DNA from: a virus
DNA: 64,000 nt
Virus record (IMG/VR): IMGVR_UViG_3300010389_000001
Location: 62,001-126,000 of that record
Direction: 5' to 3' (one strand)
Notes under the pieces: model-generated
Told to the model about the DNA's origin: nothing
What the model saw: only the letters and a program-made list of their open reading frames with translations
The model's database searches: none
Program-made: the position numbers and the translations under genes
Shown here: one piece after another, positions 35,638-45,393 of the stretch
Layout: every line of letters begins with the position of its first letter
Position numbering within the stretch: the first letter of the stretch is position 1

Positions 35638-37695
35638 ATGGCTGTAGACAACAATAGCAAATTAACGAAGTTTAAGTCAGCAACCACAATCGTTACGGCA
35701 GACTATGCCAATTCGGTATATGGCGGTTTGTATGGCTCTTCGGAGGCTGATAATTTAGCGCCCGATGATCCGCGGGTCATTGGGCATGTCCATGATGGGG
35801 TTAAGGCAGATGGACACGCCGGAAAGATAGACCTCGTAGATCATGTTGATAATCAGCTTTTAAATGTTAATTTGGCTGATGATGCTGTAACAAAAAGGAA
35901 TGTAAGGGAAACCGAGTATCAAGATCAGGCAATACCGGAGCTTGAGGTAATTGACGGTATAACTTATTATTATCTTGATCTAACCGCAGTAAGAACTGAC
36001 TTTACCTTTATAGAGGACGACTCTCCTAGTTCAGCTGCTTCTGCGATATCCGAAAATGCACTTATAAGACAAAGAAGCCAATACTATGATGGCTCATCCT
36101 TTGTTGACATACCCGATGTGTGGGGAAGGACAACTGGGAGAGACTTTGTATTTGGCTCACCGTCATTGGAGGATATTGATGACGGTGGCGATGGTGATAG
36201 CCGCTTCTTCTTTGACAAAAGCAAGGGAACTTTTCATGCTGGGCTGGCCAACTCAACGCAGTGGGACGAGGCAAATAGGGGCGTCGGCACTGCCGTATTC
36301 GGAGTAAATAATGCCGCATCATCGAACGCATCCGCTGCCTTTGGATCTGGAAATAGCCTAACTTCTTCTGACTACTCCGCAGTATTTGGCCTGGATAATA
36401 CAGTTCAGAATTCGGAGTATTCAGTTGTTCTTGGGAATGCAAATGCTGTAGGCAACTCAAACTATGCGTTTGTCGGGCCATCAGACAGCTCTGTTATAAT
36501 AAACAATTTATATTCTTCTATTTATTCAGGGTTCAGCGGGGAGATCACAGATACATCTTCTCCGGACCCATCATTTATCGCTTTTCATAACTCTATTTTA
36601 AGTGGAAGTAGTGGCCAAATTAACAGCTCTAGGTTTTCTTATATTAGTGGTGGGAATAGCAACTCAATAGAGGGCGGCCAGCACTCCAGGGTGATGGGCG
36701 GTGAGTTTAATGTCATAACAGGAACGTGGTCTGTATCCGGTGGGCCTTTCAAGATCTTTAGCAGCAGCTCAAAGTATTCCCAGATATTAAATGGAAGTTA
36801 TAATTACATTACAGATGCATCTTATTCGCTGATAAAGGGCGGCAATCTTAATGCTATAGCAATTTCTCAAGAATATAATTCATCTGAAACTCCAGACTAC
36901 TCCTCTGTATTTGGGAAAAGCGCAACATCATATGCCTACGGTCAGAATGCTCAGTCATCAGGAACCTTTGATCCGTCTGATGCTCCGTTAAATACTTTTT
37001 CTACGACCTTCCCTCCTGCTGGCTCAGAGTGGGTTCTGCTCGTTCCGGATCAAGGCGGGGCCCAAACATTTACAATGACGATGTTTGGAAACTTCCAGTA
37101 TGAGTCAACTGATCTTATCCCTCTCACTCTAAATACTCCCCAGACAATGATTGCGAATCTTGATAACGGGCAAGATTCATCTTCTCCAGGAAGGCCGTTC
37201 AGACCAAGGGTAAATGCTTCTTATTCTATAAAAACAATAGGGACAATCTCTTTTTCAGAGCCCGATCCTGCGCCGCCCTATGGGCCTATAAGAACGATGA
37301 GGCACTCCGTTACGTTTGAGCTTCATACGGGCATTACGGTTCAAAATGATGGCTCTATACTGTACAATACAGACTCTTTTGTAATAACCCACGATTCAAG
37401 GGATCTTTACGGCTTTGGATCAGTTAGGTTTAGCGTTCCGGGAACTACGAATCCGAATGATGATTTTCGCTTATGGTTCACGCATGATACGACGACTCCT
37501 GTAAATCGTTCGTCCGCACTGATCGGGCCTCCAGGCCTTCCTCCTGGTTATGGATTTTCTTTTGTTCTAGAGAATAGAACATTCTTAAATAACGGAGGTC
37601 CCGGCACTAGTTCTGGCTCAGTCTTATACGGAGAGGCCCTGTCAGCGAGAATGGACGTAACAGAGTTAAGCATAAATCTCTATAGACAAGTTTAG
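35638..37695 (+). CDS. Virion fibre/adhesin-like protein, YadA-like head repeats
   Basis: 685 aa. The N-terminus (TKFKSATTIVTADYANSVYG, then VIGHVHDGVKADGHAGKI) matches the next protein and is probably the attachment domain. The centre (about residues 215-420) has many short Gly/Ser/Asn repeats of the type SSAVFGLDNTVQ and GGNSNSIEGGQHSRVMGG, like YadA left-handed beta-roll head repeats that trimerise. The C-terminal third is beta-rich. It is a likely tail fibre or baseplate spike that meets the host surface. Specificity is unknown. Confidence 0.75.
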   Translation: MAVDNNSKLTKFKSATTIVTADYANSVYGGLYGSSEADNLAPDDPRVIGHVHDGVKADGHAGKIDLVDHVDNQLLNVNLADDAVTKRNVRETEYQDQAIPELEVIDGITYYYLDLTAVRTDFTFIEDDSPSSAASAISENALIRQRSQYYDGSSFVDIPDVWGRTTGRDFVFGSPSLEDIDDGGDGDSRFFFDKSKGTFHAGLANSTQWDEANRGVGTAVFGVNNAASSNASAAFGSGNSLTSSDYSAVFGLDNTVQNSEYSVVLGNANAVGNSNYAFVGPSDSSVIINNLYSSIYSGFSGEITDTSSPDPSFIAFHNSILSGSSGQINSSRFSYISGGNSNSIEGGQHSRVMGGEFNVITGTWSVSGGPFKIFSSSSKYSQILNGSYNYITDASYSLIKGGNLNAIAISQEYNSSETPDYSSVFGKSATSYAYGQNAQSSGTFDPSDAPLNTFSTTFPPAGSEWVLLVPDQGGAQTFTMTMFGNFQYESTDLIPLTLNTPQTMIANLDNGQDSSSPGRPFRPRVNASYSIKTIGTISFSEPDPAPPYGPIRTMRHSVTFELHTGITVQNDGSILYNTDSFVITHDSRDLYGFGSVRFSVPGTTNPNDDFRLWFTHDTTTPVNRSSALIGPPGLPPGYGFSFVLENRTFLNNGGPGTSSGSVLYGEALSARMDVTELSINLYRQV

Positions 37696-37703
37696 GCGGA
37701 GTA

Positions 37704-39569
37704 ATGGCGAGCGATAACGAAAAGAAACTAACTAGATATACATCGTCTGCGACAGTAATTACTGCCGACGCCATGAATAGGATTTATGGTGGAGAGTTTG
37801 GGTTTAGAGATGATGTCGATGAATTTGATCCTCTTGTTTTTGGCCATGTACACGACGGAACTCATGAGGACGGCCATGCATCAAAGATTCTTTTGACAAA
37901 CGGCGCTCACATTAGGGGCTTTTTGTCTAACGCAAACTTGGGCGGGACAAACGGCAGCAATCCAGCTGTTAGATATACAAATATAGTTTGCTACTCTGAG
38001 TCGGTATATGGAACGCCTGCTGCCAGAAGGGCTGCCGCAGCAGCTGGGGGTTATGATCTTGAGATATTGGCGATACCAGAATACACCGAAGACCCGCTGA
38101 CAGGAGATCGCTGTTATTATCTTGACCTATCAAATTCAGCAGGTGGAGTCGACGGGTCTGTTCAATTCAATGAGGCAGGCTCTTTCGGTGGAAATGACGA
38201 CCTTTTTTATGACTATTCAAATTTAAAGCTTGGAGTTGGAACTAATTCTCCGCAGAGAAAGATACACATAGCAGACGGCTCTAGTCCCCCGGTTAGAATT
38301 GAGGGTATTTCCCCTGGTACTGGCGTTGTTCTGGTCGTAGATGGCAGCGGGGATGTATACGGTGATCCATCAATCGTAAGTCAAGATTCTTTTAAAAGAA
38401 TTAATTTAATTAACGTTGGCGGAGGCTCTGCGACCGGAGGGCCTGTTGTTGCGGACAGTCCAAATGATCAGCTTTATCTGGATGCAGGAACAAATATCGT
38501 TCTAACTGGCGATGCTGGAAACGATAGAGTTACTATATCAGCTAGCGTACCAGATCAAGATCTGTACAACACAGTAGATCTGACGGCTACCAGCGGAACT
38601 CAGACGGGGGACGCAACCTTATCTGCAGATTCTCCCACAGAGACGCTAACCCTCGCTGCTGGGCCGAATATAACTTTGGATGGCGATGCCGCATCTGACA
38701 CCGTAACAATATCTGCAGAAGATGCTCCAAGAAAGTTTTTCTCTCAATGGATTGACGTAGATCAGGCAGTGATACCTAAGGATTCAGGAAGCAGGGGAAA
38801 TACTCTACTCGGAGACAGAATAATAGCCTACAAATATAAGGTAGGCCTTGGGGATCTCGGAATTAGCGATTTCTTTATAAATGTTTCGATGCCACTTGAC
38901 GGTCAGCTCGGACAGGCGCAGACTGGATCCCTTACAACGGATGGCTCATTCCAAGGCGGGCTGACAGGCTATCCGGTCGGAAACAACATATCAGATACAG
39001 CTAATGATGCCCCAACCTCCTGTAGGGTGACGGCATATTTTGTTCTAGACAGAACAAATGACACTCTACCGGGCTTGCCGTCAGGTGAAACACCTAGCAG
39101 CCTAGAGGGGGGCGCGGACTTAACGGTAAGTGTTGCATATGGCAATTTGACTGGCATAGTTCCTCCGCCGCAAACAAGGATTGTTCCAGTTGCAGATGCT
39201 GAGTTCCTGCAGAATCACAACGGACTTGGAGTCGTCAGAGATTGGGGCACAAATGATTCCTCTGATTCTTTTGCTCTTCAAAATACTCACTCATATTCCG
39301 GAGGAATAAATCCGGGACCGCCACCTTCCCCATTTGGAACCGTACAGGATGGGATGATGGTTGTAAGTGATTTTTCCCCACTAAAGCTACAAACTCAGCT
39401 ACCTACGGATGGCCTTGCAAATTTCAGAATAACTCTTAGCGATATTAGCGGCTCATTTTATTTAACAGAGACTCCTGAGCCAGCAGATCCTTATGCGGAG
39501 ATGGATAACGAAGACAAGGCCGCATGCACCAGACTGGTTGGCGTAAGACTTTTGTGGATTTGGGAATAA
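37704..39569 (+). CDS. Virion fibre-like protein, paralogous N-terminus
   Basis: 621 aa. Begins like the previous protein: TRYTSSATVITADAMNRIYG then VFGHVHDGTHEDGHASKI. The middle contains repeated modules of the form TLSADSPTETLTLAAGPNIT LDGDAASDTVTISA, typical of phage fibre shafts. C-terminal region beta-rich with Pro/Ser/Gly. A GGCGGAG site precedes the ATG. The two genes may share an attachment site and differ in receptor-binding parts. Confidence 0.73.
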   Translation: MASDNEKKLTRYTSSATVITADAMNRIYGGEFGFRDDVDEFDPLVFGHVHDGTHEDGHASKILLTNGAHIRGFLSNANLGGTNGSNPAVRYTNIVCYSESVYGTPAARRAAAAAGGYDLEILAIPEYTEDPLTGDRCYYLDLSNSAGGVDGSVQFNEAGSFGGNDDLFYDYSNLKLGVGTNSPQRKIHIADGSSPPVRIEGISPGTGVVLVVDGSGDVYGDPSIVSQDSFKRINLINVGGGSATGGPVVADSPNDQLYLDAGTNIVLTGDAGNDRVTISASVPDQDLYNTVDLTATSGTQTGDATLSADSPTETLTLAAGPNITLDGDAASDTVTISAEDAPRKFFSQWIDVDQAVIPKDSGSRGNTLLGDRIIAYKYKVGLGDLGISDFFINVSMPLDGQLGQAQTGSLTTDGSFQGGLTGYPVGNNISDTANDAPTSCRVTAYFVLDRTNDTLPGLPSGETPSSLEGGADLTVSVAYGNLTGIVPPPQTRIVPVADAEFLQNHNGLGVVRDWGTNDSSDSFALQNTHSYSGGINPGPPPSPFGTVQDGMMVVSDFSPLKLQTQLPTDGLANFRITLSDISGSFYLTETPEPADPYAEMDNEDKAACTRLVGVRLLWIWE

Positions 39570-39599
39570 ATCTGACTATAACCTCTATGAGCATGGCTA

Positions 39600-39947
39600 A
39601 TGGATATAATGATAATATTGGGTTGCAACGGACTTGTCGATGAAAATAACTTTGTTTACTGCAACTCTGCAGCTAATCCGATTATTGATCTATCAAAAAT
39701 TGGCGCGTCTAAGAGAGAGAAAATTATAGCCTTTCTGGAGAGAGCTTGCGGACTCTTTGATGGGCCATGCTTTGACTATAACAAGAGCGTAAATATAATA
39801 AACTTATTATACAGACAGTTCGGTATAATAGAAGAAGAAAAGCTCCATATGATACAGGCATTTATAAAAATGCATAAATCTTGCGGTATCTATGTTATGC
39901 TTATGCTAGAGGAGGACTATTGTGAGCAAACTAAACATTCCGGCTAA
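39600..39947 (+). CDS. Hypothetical protein, 115 aa
   Basis: No family recognised. Mixed helical protein with several Cys (ILGCNGLVDENNFVYCNS) and a long helix at the end. Start 39600 has only a weak ribosome-binding site; ATG 39609 is in frame. It overlaps the next GTG by 26 bases. Confidence 0.55.
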   Translation: MDIMIILGCNGLVDENNFVYCNSAANPIIDLSKIGASKREKIIAFLERACGLFDGPCFDYNKSVNIINLLYRQFGIIEEEKLHMIQAFIKMHKSCGIYVMLMLEEDYCEQTKHSG

Positions 39948-40275
39948 TAACAAATACTTGCAATCTAAGGCTGCTGCGAGAAACACTGTGGAGAAGGCCT
40001 TCGATGATTTCAAGACCCTTCTGAAAGACAAGACTCATCCAGATAATCAAACTCCGGCTTACCATAACAATGTAGTTTCAGTTTTAAATCGACTGCTGGT
40101 CGCAGCAGATAAGTTAGATGAGGAAAATCCGGGAGAGGGCATCTTTGGGCTAATAGTCCTATCTCTAAGGTCTTCTTTAAAATTGAGGGACGAAAATATA
40201 AAGCTAGAAGTAAAGCTTGCTGAGCTGGAGAGAGAGCTGAAGCGGGTAAAGAAAAACCAGGGAGCCAGAAAGTGA
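39922..40275 (+). CDS. Hypothetical coiled-coil protein, 117 aa
   Basis: No named family. GTG 39922 follows a GGAGGA site. The C-terminus (DENIKLEVKLAELERELKRV) is a strong coiled coil; the N-terminal half is a helical domain. It overlaps the next gene by four bases and leads into the FtsK-like ATPase. It might be a partner of that ATPase, but this is only from position. Confidence 0.62.
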   Translation: MSKLNIPANNKYLQSKAAARNTVEKAFDDFKTLLKDKTHPDNQTPAYHNNVVSVLNRLLVAADKLDEENPGEGIFGLIVLSLRSSLKLRDENIKLEVKLAELERELKRVKKNQGARK

Positions 40276-40499
40276 CGGACAAAGACCTTGCTGGATGGCT
40301 TATGAAAAAAATACAGGATGAAGCTGCCATAATCAGGGCGCTGGAGGATCGGGGGGCGAAGCTTTCCCTTGACCTTACCGGCGATCGTGCTTATATTGCC
40401 CATGTGGCCTATAAGCAGGCCCTCGAAGATGTATTGCAAAAGCTGAGAGGTTTTGATGGGGCAGTTTCAAGAGTGCGAAGTACCGTTTCAGGTTTATGA
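40272..40499 (+). CDS. Hypothetical protein, 75 aa
   Basis: No family recognised. GTG start inside the previous stop overlap. Helical and basic (AAIIRALEDRGAKLSLDL, then AYKQALEDVLQKLRGF). Overlaps the next gene by 44 bases. Confidence 0.55.
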   Translation: MTDKDLAGWLMKKIQDEAAIIRALEDRGAKLSLDLTGDRAYIAHVAYKQALEDVLQKLRGFDGAVSRVRSTVSGL

Positions 40500-41556
40500 T
40501 ATTGATGAGTCAAGGCTTCTAAATATCCTGAAATCCTTTAAGGTGAGCGTTTCCTCGATCACCCTGGAGAGAGGGAGGTTTTTCGACTATTACTATATTA
40601 AGCTTTCGCCTGGAGTTAGAGCTTCGAAGCTCGATCGTCTGCTGAAAGACATTGGGTTGGCGCTTGGAGCCCAAACTCTTCCGACTGGAACCCTCCTAAT
40701 GAGTAAGGGGGTTTATAGGCTATCGGTTCAGCGAGAAGAGATTGAGTCTCCAACTTTTGGCGATATGCTTAACGGTTATAATGGATCCTATTATATGCCA
40801 TTGTTCATTGGCATCTCAGAGTCCGGAGAGGCCATTTACAGTGATCTAAATAAAATGCCCAACCTCATTGTTGGGGGCACAACGGGCTCTGGAAAGAGCG
40901 TTCTACTTCATTCCTTGGCAATGTCTCTTCTAAAGCACGGAACAAGCCTTTACCTTTGTGATCCAAAAATGGTTGAGTTCGACCGATACGCAAAGTTCGA
41001 TGGAGTAAAAAAAGTTGTAAGCTCCCCAGAGGATACCTCTGCAGTAATTAAAGAATTAACGGCAAAGATGAATCAAAGATTCTCAGTCCTTAAGAGAGCT
41101 GGAGCAAGAAGCGCCAATGAATTTGTAGACCAAAATGGTCGCGAAAAAATCAATCCGATATGTCTAATCATTGATGAGTGGGCAGACTTGGTTCTGCAGG
41201 AAAAGGGATTGCAGAAGCAGCTGTGTGTTCTTGCGCAAAAGGGCCGGGCTGCAGGCATCTCTGTGGTGCTAGCCACTCAGAGGCCGGCATCTTCAGTTAT
41301 CTCGGGGCTAGTTAAGGCAAACTTTCCTGGCAGAATTGCCATGCGAGTAGCATCGGCGGTTGACAGCAGAGTTATTCTTGATAAGGCTGGCGCAGAAAAG
41401 ATAGACAATATCGGAGTCGGACTTATTCTTGACGGCAGAAGCTCCGAGCCGACCCTATTCAGGGCTCCAAATATAAGCGACATCGACAAGGAGCTATCGG
41501 CCCTAAATCTAAAGAAGTCTAGGGCGTCAGGAATATTTGGGTTTTTTGGGTTCTAA
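40456..41556 (+). CDS. FtsK/SpoIIIE-like DNA translocase ATPase
   Basis: ATPase of the FtsK/HerA superfamily. Walker A VGGTTGSGKSVLL near residue 140, Walker B LIIDEWADLVLQ near residue 237, and KGRAAGISVVLATQRPASSVI near residue 260, the FtsK signature that includes the glutamine sensor. PNLIVGG and LYLCDPKMVEF complete the family pattern. 366 aa, with a small N-terminal domain but no membrane part or gamma domain. ATG 40456 is chosen (GAGG site). FtsK-like proteins move DNA; here it sits beside primase-type, SbcD and SbcC genes, suggesting a role in replication, recombination or packaging. Confidence 0.87.
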   Translation: MGQFQECEVPFQVYDIDESRLLNILKSFKVSVSSITLERGRFFDYYYIKLSPGVRASKLDRLLKDIGLALGAQTLPTGTLLMSKGVYRLSVQREEIESPTFGDMLNGYNGSYYMPLFIGISESGEAIYSDLNKMPNLIVGGTTGSGKSVLLHSLAMSLLKHGTSLYLCDPKMVEFDRYAKFDGVKKVVSSPEDTSAVIKELTAKMNQRFSVLKRAGARSANEFVDQNGREKINPICLIIDEWADLVLQEKGLQKQLCVLAQKGRAAGISVVLATQRPASSVISGLVKANFPGRIAMRVASAVDSRVILDKAGAEKIDNIGVGLILDGRSSEPTLFRAPNISDIDKELSALNLKKSRASGIFGFFGF

Positions 41557-42092
41557 TGTATTTTTCTAAAGAACAAATTCTGCTAAATGTAAAGATATCA
41601 GACGTTGCCGAGATCATGGGAATTGCCATGGAAGAGGTAAGTACGGGGAACTTTACTCATCGCTGCAAGTGTCCAAGCCCAGAGCATAAGGGTGGCCTCG
41701 AAAGAACAGGTTCTCTTTATATTGATAACGAAAGAAACAATTTTTATTGCTTTGGATGCAATGCATCAAATAATGTAATCGACTTTTACATACTATGCAC
41801 TGACAAGGGCTTCTCAGACGCGATAAGAGATTTATCAGAGCATGTTGATGAAGCTAACCTGAAAAAGGTTAAGACTTATTCAAAGAATACCATATTCTCA
41901 AGCCTATTGGATATTTCGCATTATTACCGGGAGCTTTTGATGGCCCACCCAGACGATTCAGATTGGATAGAAATGATGATGAAGAGAACGGATCATTACA
42001 TTTCGGAAATGGGAAGGTACGATGTTGCGTCGGCAAAAAAGCTTATGCTAAATATAAAAAGAGCTGCCATCAGGAGGTATAGCAGAAAATGA
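41556..42092 (+). CDS. Primase-type CHC2 zinc-binding domain protein
   Basis: The N-terminal 80 residues match the DnaG zinc domain: KISDVAEIMGI, then HRCKCPSPEHKGG with ligands C and H, GSLYIDNERNNFYCFGCNA with the two further Cys, and VIDFYILCT. A helical C-terminal part follows (ISHYYRELLMAHPDDSDWIE). No TOPRIM domain is present, so alone it cannot be a full primase; it may be the DNA-binding subunit of one, or a regulator. It overlaps the FtsK-like gene by one base. Confidence 0.83.
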   Translation: MYFSKEQILLNVKISDVAEIMGIAMEEVSTGNFTHRCKCPSPEHKGGLERTGSLYIDNERNNFYCFGCNASNNVIDFYILCTDKGFSDAIRDLSEHVDEANLKKVKTYSKNTIFSSLLDISHYYRELLMAHPDDSDWIEMMMKRTDHYISEMGRYDVASAKKLMLNIKRAAIRRYSRK

Positions 42093-43255
42093 GAGCTATT
42101 ATATGCGGTGATGCTCATATCGGAGCTATCTTTGGGCTTGGAAGGCCAGACGGCAATGGCGGAAACACCAGGGTAAATGATTATGTTAAAAGTCTAAATC
42201 ATATTGTAGATTACGCGATTTCTTCTAAAGCCGATATATTCATTCAGACCGGTGATATATTTGAGCATAGAGATCCGGACGTTAGACACATGGCGATTGT
42301 TGATTCAGCACTAAAAAAGCTATCAAATGCTGGTGTCTCTACTTTTGTTATTATGGGTAATCATGATTACAGAAGAAACGGCTCTAGCTTTACGAGTTCC
42401 ATTACATCCCTGGCTGCAGCAGATTATCCGAACGTTCGAATGGTGTTGGACCCCGAAGTTATAGAGGTATCGAACAACGATGGCGATTCATCGAATTTGC
42501 TGCTCATTCCTTTTCGGGACCAAAGAATGTATGCAGGCAAGGGGAATCGGGACAAGTCCGATAACTTTGAGAAAGAAATACGAAGTTTGATTGAGGGGAT
42601 ACAAAACCAGAATCCTACAATCGCTGTGGGGCATAACTTCTTTTTTGAAGGAAGTTACAACGACTACGGCGGATCTGAACTTATGGCTAGGCCCGCAGCG
42701 TTCGAAGGCTGTGACGTAGCCCTAATGGGTCACCTTCATCAGTTTAGAGTTTTAAGAAAAAGATCGCCAGTTTGTATCTATACTGGATCGATGGAAAAGT
42801 CGAACTTTGGTGATGCAAACGTTGAGAAGTATTTCATTGATTATGATATTTCCACAAAAAAGGCTTCCTTTAAAAAGGTCCCAAGCAGGGATCTTGTTGA
42901 TGCATCTATAGACCTGACTGGCCTTGACTTTGCTGATATATCAGATGGTATCGACAAGGAGATTGCGAAGCATGACCTTTCTGATAAAATTGTAAGATTT
43001 AAATTTGTTATTGATGAAAAGGTTCTTCCTGCAGTAGACAAGAAATCTATAACAGACAAACTGTATGCCGCTGGGGCTTTTTATGTATCAAAGATTATTA
43101 TTGAAGTCGTAGCGAAAAGAATTGTTCGAGACAATTCTGTCCTTGAGCACAAAGATGATTATTCTATGTTTAAGGCTTTTGTGGAAAAGCAGGGCTTGGA
43201 TGCATCAATGCTAGAAGAGATGCTGAAAGAAGCTAAGGTCATAATGGAGGCATAA
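42089..43255 (+). CDS. sbcD: SbcD/Mre11-type nuclease
   Basis: Metallophosphoesterase subunit of the SbcCD complex. Motifs: GDAHIGAIFG at the N-terminus, IQTGDIFEHRDPD near residue 52, VIMGNHDYRR near residue 88, VGHNFFFEGSYND near residue 180, and LMGHLHQFR near residue 213. 388 aa. It is paired with the SbcC gene that begins at its stop. Together they process DNA ends, hairpins and stalled forks during replication. Confidence 0.93.
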   Translation: MRAIICGDAHIGAIFGLGRPDGNGGNTRVNDYVKSLNHIVDYAISSKADIFIQTGDIFEHRDPDVRHMAIVDSALKKLSNAGVSTFVIMGNHDYRRNGSSFTSSITSLAAADYPNVRMVLDPEVIEVSNNDGDSSNLLLIPFRDQRMYAGKGNRDKSDNFEKEIRSLIEGIQNQNPTIAVGHNFFFEGSYNDYGGSELMARPAAFEGCDVALMGHLHQFRVLRKRSPVCIYTGSMEKSNFGDANVEKYFIDYDISTKKASFKKVPSRDLVDASIDLTGLDFADISDGIDKEIAKHDLSDKIVRFKFVIDEKVLPAVDKKSITDKLYAAGAFYVSKIIIEVVAKRIVRDNSVLEHKDDYSMFKAFVEKQGLDASMLEEMLKEAKVIMEA

Positions 43256-45360
43256 TGATTCCGACCAGATTACATTTGAAAAATTTCTTTTCTCATAAGG
43301 ACAGCGAGATAGATTTCACCACATTCGATTCTGCGTTGCTTATTGGCAATACGGAGGGCGACTACGATAAGTCGAATGGCTCTGGAAAAAGCTCTATATT
43401 TGAATCGATGCTCTGGTGCTTGTTTAATAAGTCTAGGCAGTCGATGATGGATGATATCGTCCGATGGGGAGAGACGGAATGCTCTGTTACTCTTGAGTTT
43501 GTTCATAGCGATACAAAGTATCGTGTTATTCGAACAAGGAACAGGCTAAGCTCTACATCAAGCGTGTCTCTTTATTACGTTGATATGGCGGGCGACTGGG
43601 TAGATATATCTGGTTCGACAGCTGGCTACACAAACTCCAAGATAGAAGATCTAATTAAGCTAGAATACAAAACTTTTATCAACTCGGTGTATTTCAGGCA
43701 AAATGATATATCAGAATTTGCGGAAGCGGAGCCTTCTAGGAAGAAGGAGATTTTGAAATCAATAATAGATATATCTAGATGGGACTCCTATGAGAAGACC
43801 GCCAAAAAACTTTCAAAGGATATTTCTGACGAATGCAAGGTGTTGGTAAAGTCTACCGAGTCCTATGACGAACAATATCAGAGTCTGATTGATCTTAGGG
43901 CGGAAATAGAAGACAAGAAGTCTGTTATATCATCTTTGGGCAAAGATATTGCAAGTTTGGCCGAATCAAAGAGGGCCTTATCAAGGCGGTATGATGAAAT
44001 CAAGAATTCACTTGACACTGATACTTACGATAGAGTGATTGATGATCTAGAAAAGCTCAGAGAGCAGAGAGCATATCTTATCAAATCTGAGGCAAGCCAG
44101 CAGAGTCAAATAGAAGAAACGGAGAAGGAAGCGGGAAGGTATGCGGAACTCGTAGGAAAATTAAAAGATTTTCTTGCTTCAAAGGAAACAATAGAAGTAA
44201 GTGAGTCTGAAATTCAAGCTTATAAAGATGAGCTTATAAGCTTAAAAGCCGAGAAGAAATCATGCGAAGAGTTTGTAGCTTCGCTGGATGAAATTTCTAT
44301 TACACCAGATCAGTGCTATGTATGCAAACAAGGTATTGATGAAGATCTTTATTCAAAATTGGTCAGAGACATAGAGGGTAAGAAGAGCGATTACAATGAT
44401 AAAAAGGTTAGAGCAATAAATCTAATTATCGAGCATGAAGAAAAGCTTAACGCTCTGCAGGAAACAGTAAAGATAAATAAGAAGATCGCTTTAGCAGAAG
44501 AAAAGCTGTCTGATTCAGAGCCAACCTTAGAGCTGCTTAACTCAAATTGTGACAAGCAGAGAGAGAGATTGGGCGAAATATCAGATAAGCTAAGAACTGT
44601 GATGATGAGTATTGAGACAAATATCGGCATCCTGAACTCTATCAAGCGAGAGGACTTCCAGGAAATCAGGAAGAAGCTGAGAGAGACTGAGGAAAAAGAG
44701 ACTAAGTTGAAAGAGGCGGCTTCGCTGGAGGATAGGGAGCTTGGAAGGCTAATCGAGAGGGAATCGCTGTTAAAAGAGGCGGTGGATAAGATTCTTGAGG
44801 ACAAAAAGAAAGTAACAAGCAAGATGGAAAAAGCATCGCTCTTTGTTCGCCTCTCAAAGATGTTTGGCAAAAACGGTATACAGTCTATTCTTCTTGATGC
44901 AATTATTGAAGATCTAGAAAAGACATCTAACATTACTCTTTCATCAATATGCAATGAGCCTGCTACAATTGTTCTTGAGACGCAGAGAGTCGGCTCAGAT
45001 GGCTCTTCCCTCATAGAGACGCTTGACCTAAAGGTTAGAAAGGATGGAAATCTTCAGAGCTTTAAGTCTTTGAGCGGCGGGGAGAAGTTCAGAATATCTC
45101 TTGCCCTAAGAATTGCTCTTAGCGAGATATCCTCAAGATACGGAGGGTCATCCTTGGAATTTCTTCTGCTAGATGAAGTTAACTCGCCATTGGACCGATT
45201 CGGCGTCGAGACCTTATTCGTAAATGTAATAAAGTCTCTAGAAGAAAAGTACAAGATTATGGTCATTACTCATGATGAGTCACTAAAGGAAAAGTTTGAT
45301 AATATCATTGATTCCACAAAGATCAACGGCGATACAGAGATTGTCTTTACGAGAAGATAA
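43255..45360 (+). CDS. sbcC: SbcC/Rad50-type ATPase
   Basis: ABC-type ATPase partner of SbcD. Walker A with SNGSGKSSIFESML near residue 42, long antiparallel coiled coils, zinc hook DQCYVCKQGID near residue 355, signature LSGGEKFRISLALRIAL near residue 605, Walker B FLLLDEVNSPLD near residue 640 and the terminal His in VITHDES. 701 aa, shorter than E. coli SbcC, as in phage gp46-like forms. It overlaps SbcD by one base and should form a complex with it for DNA end processing. Confidence 0.93.
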   Translation: MIPTRLHLKNFFSHKDSEIDFTTFDSALLIGNTEGDYDKSNGSGKSSIFESMLWCLFNKSRQSMMDDIVRWGETECSVTLEFVHSDTKYRVIRTRNRLSSTSSVSLYYVDMAGDWVDISGSTAGYTNSKIEDLIKLEYKTFINSVYFRQNDISEFAEAEPSRKKEILKSIIDISRWDSYEKTAKKLSKDISDECKVLVKSTESYDEQYQSLIDLRAEIEDKKSVISSLGKDIASLAESKRALSRRYDEIKNSLDTDTYDRVIDDLEKLREQRAYLIKSEASQQSQIEETEKEAGRYAELVGKLKDFLASKETIEVSESEIQAYKDELISLKAEKKSCEEFVASLDEISITPDQCYVCKQGIDEDLYSKLVRDIEGKKSDYNDKKVRAINLIIEHEEKLNALQETVKINKKIALAEEKLSDSEPTLELLNSNCDKQRERLGEISDKLRTVMMSIETNIGILNSIKREDFQEIRKKLRETEEKETKLKEAASLEDRELGRLIERESLLKEAVDKILEDKKKVTSKMEKASLFVRLSKMFGKNGIQSILLDAIIEDLEKTSNITLSSICNEPATIVLETQRVGSDGSSLIETLDLKVRKDGNLQSFKSLSGGEKFRISLALRIALSEISSRYGGSSLEFLLLDEVNSPLDRFGVETLFVNVIKSLEEKYKIMVITHDESLKEKFDNIIDSTKINGDTEIVFTRR

Positions 45361-45393
45361 TATGCTAATCTCTATCGTTATATAGAGGATATG

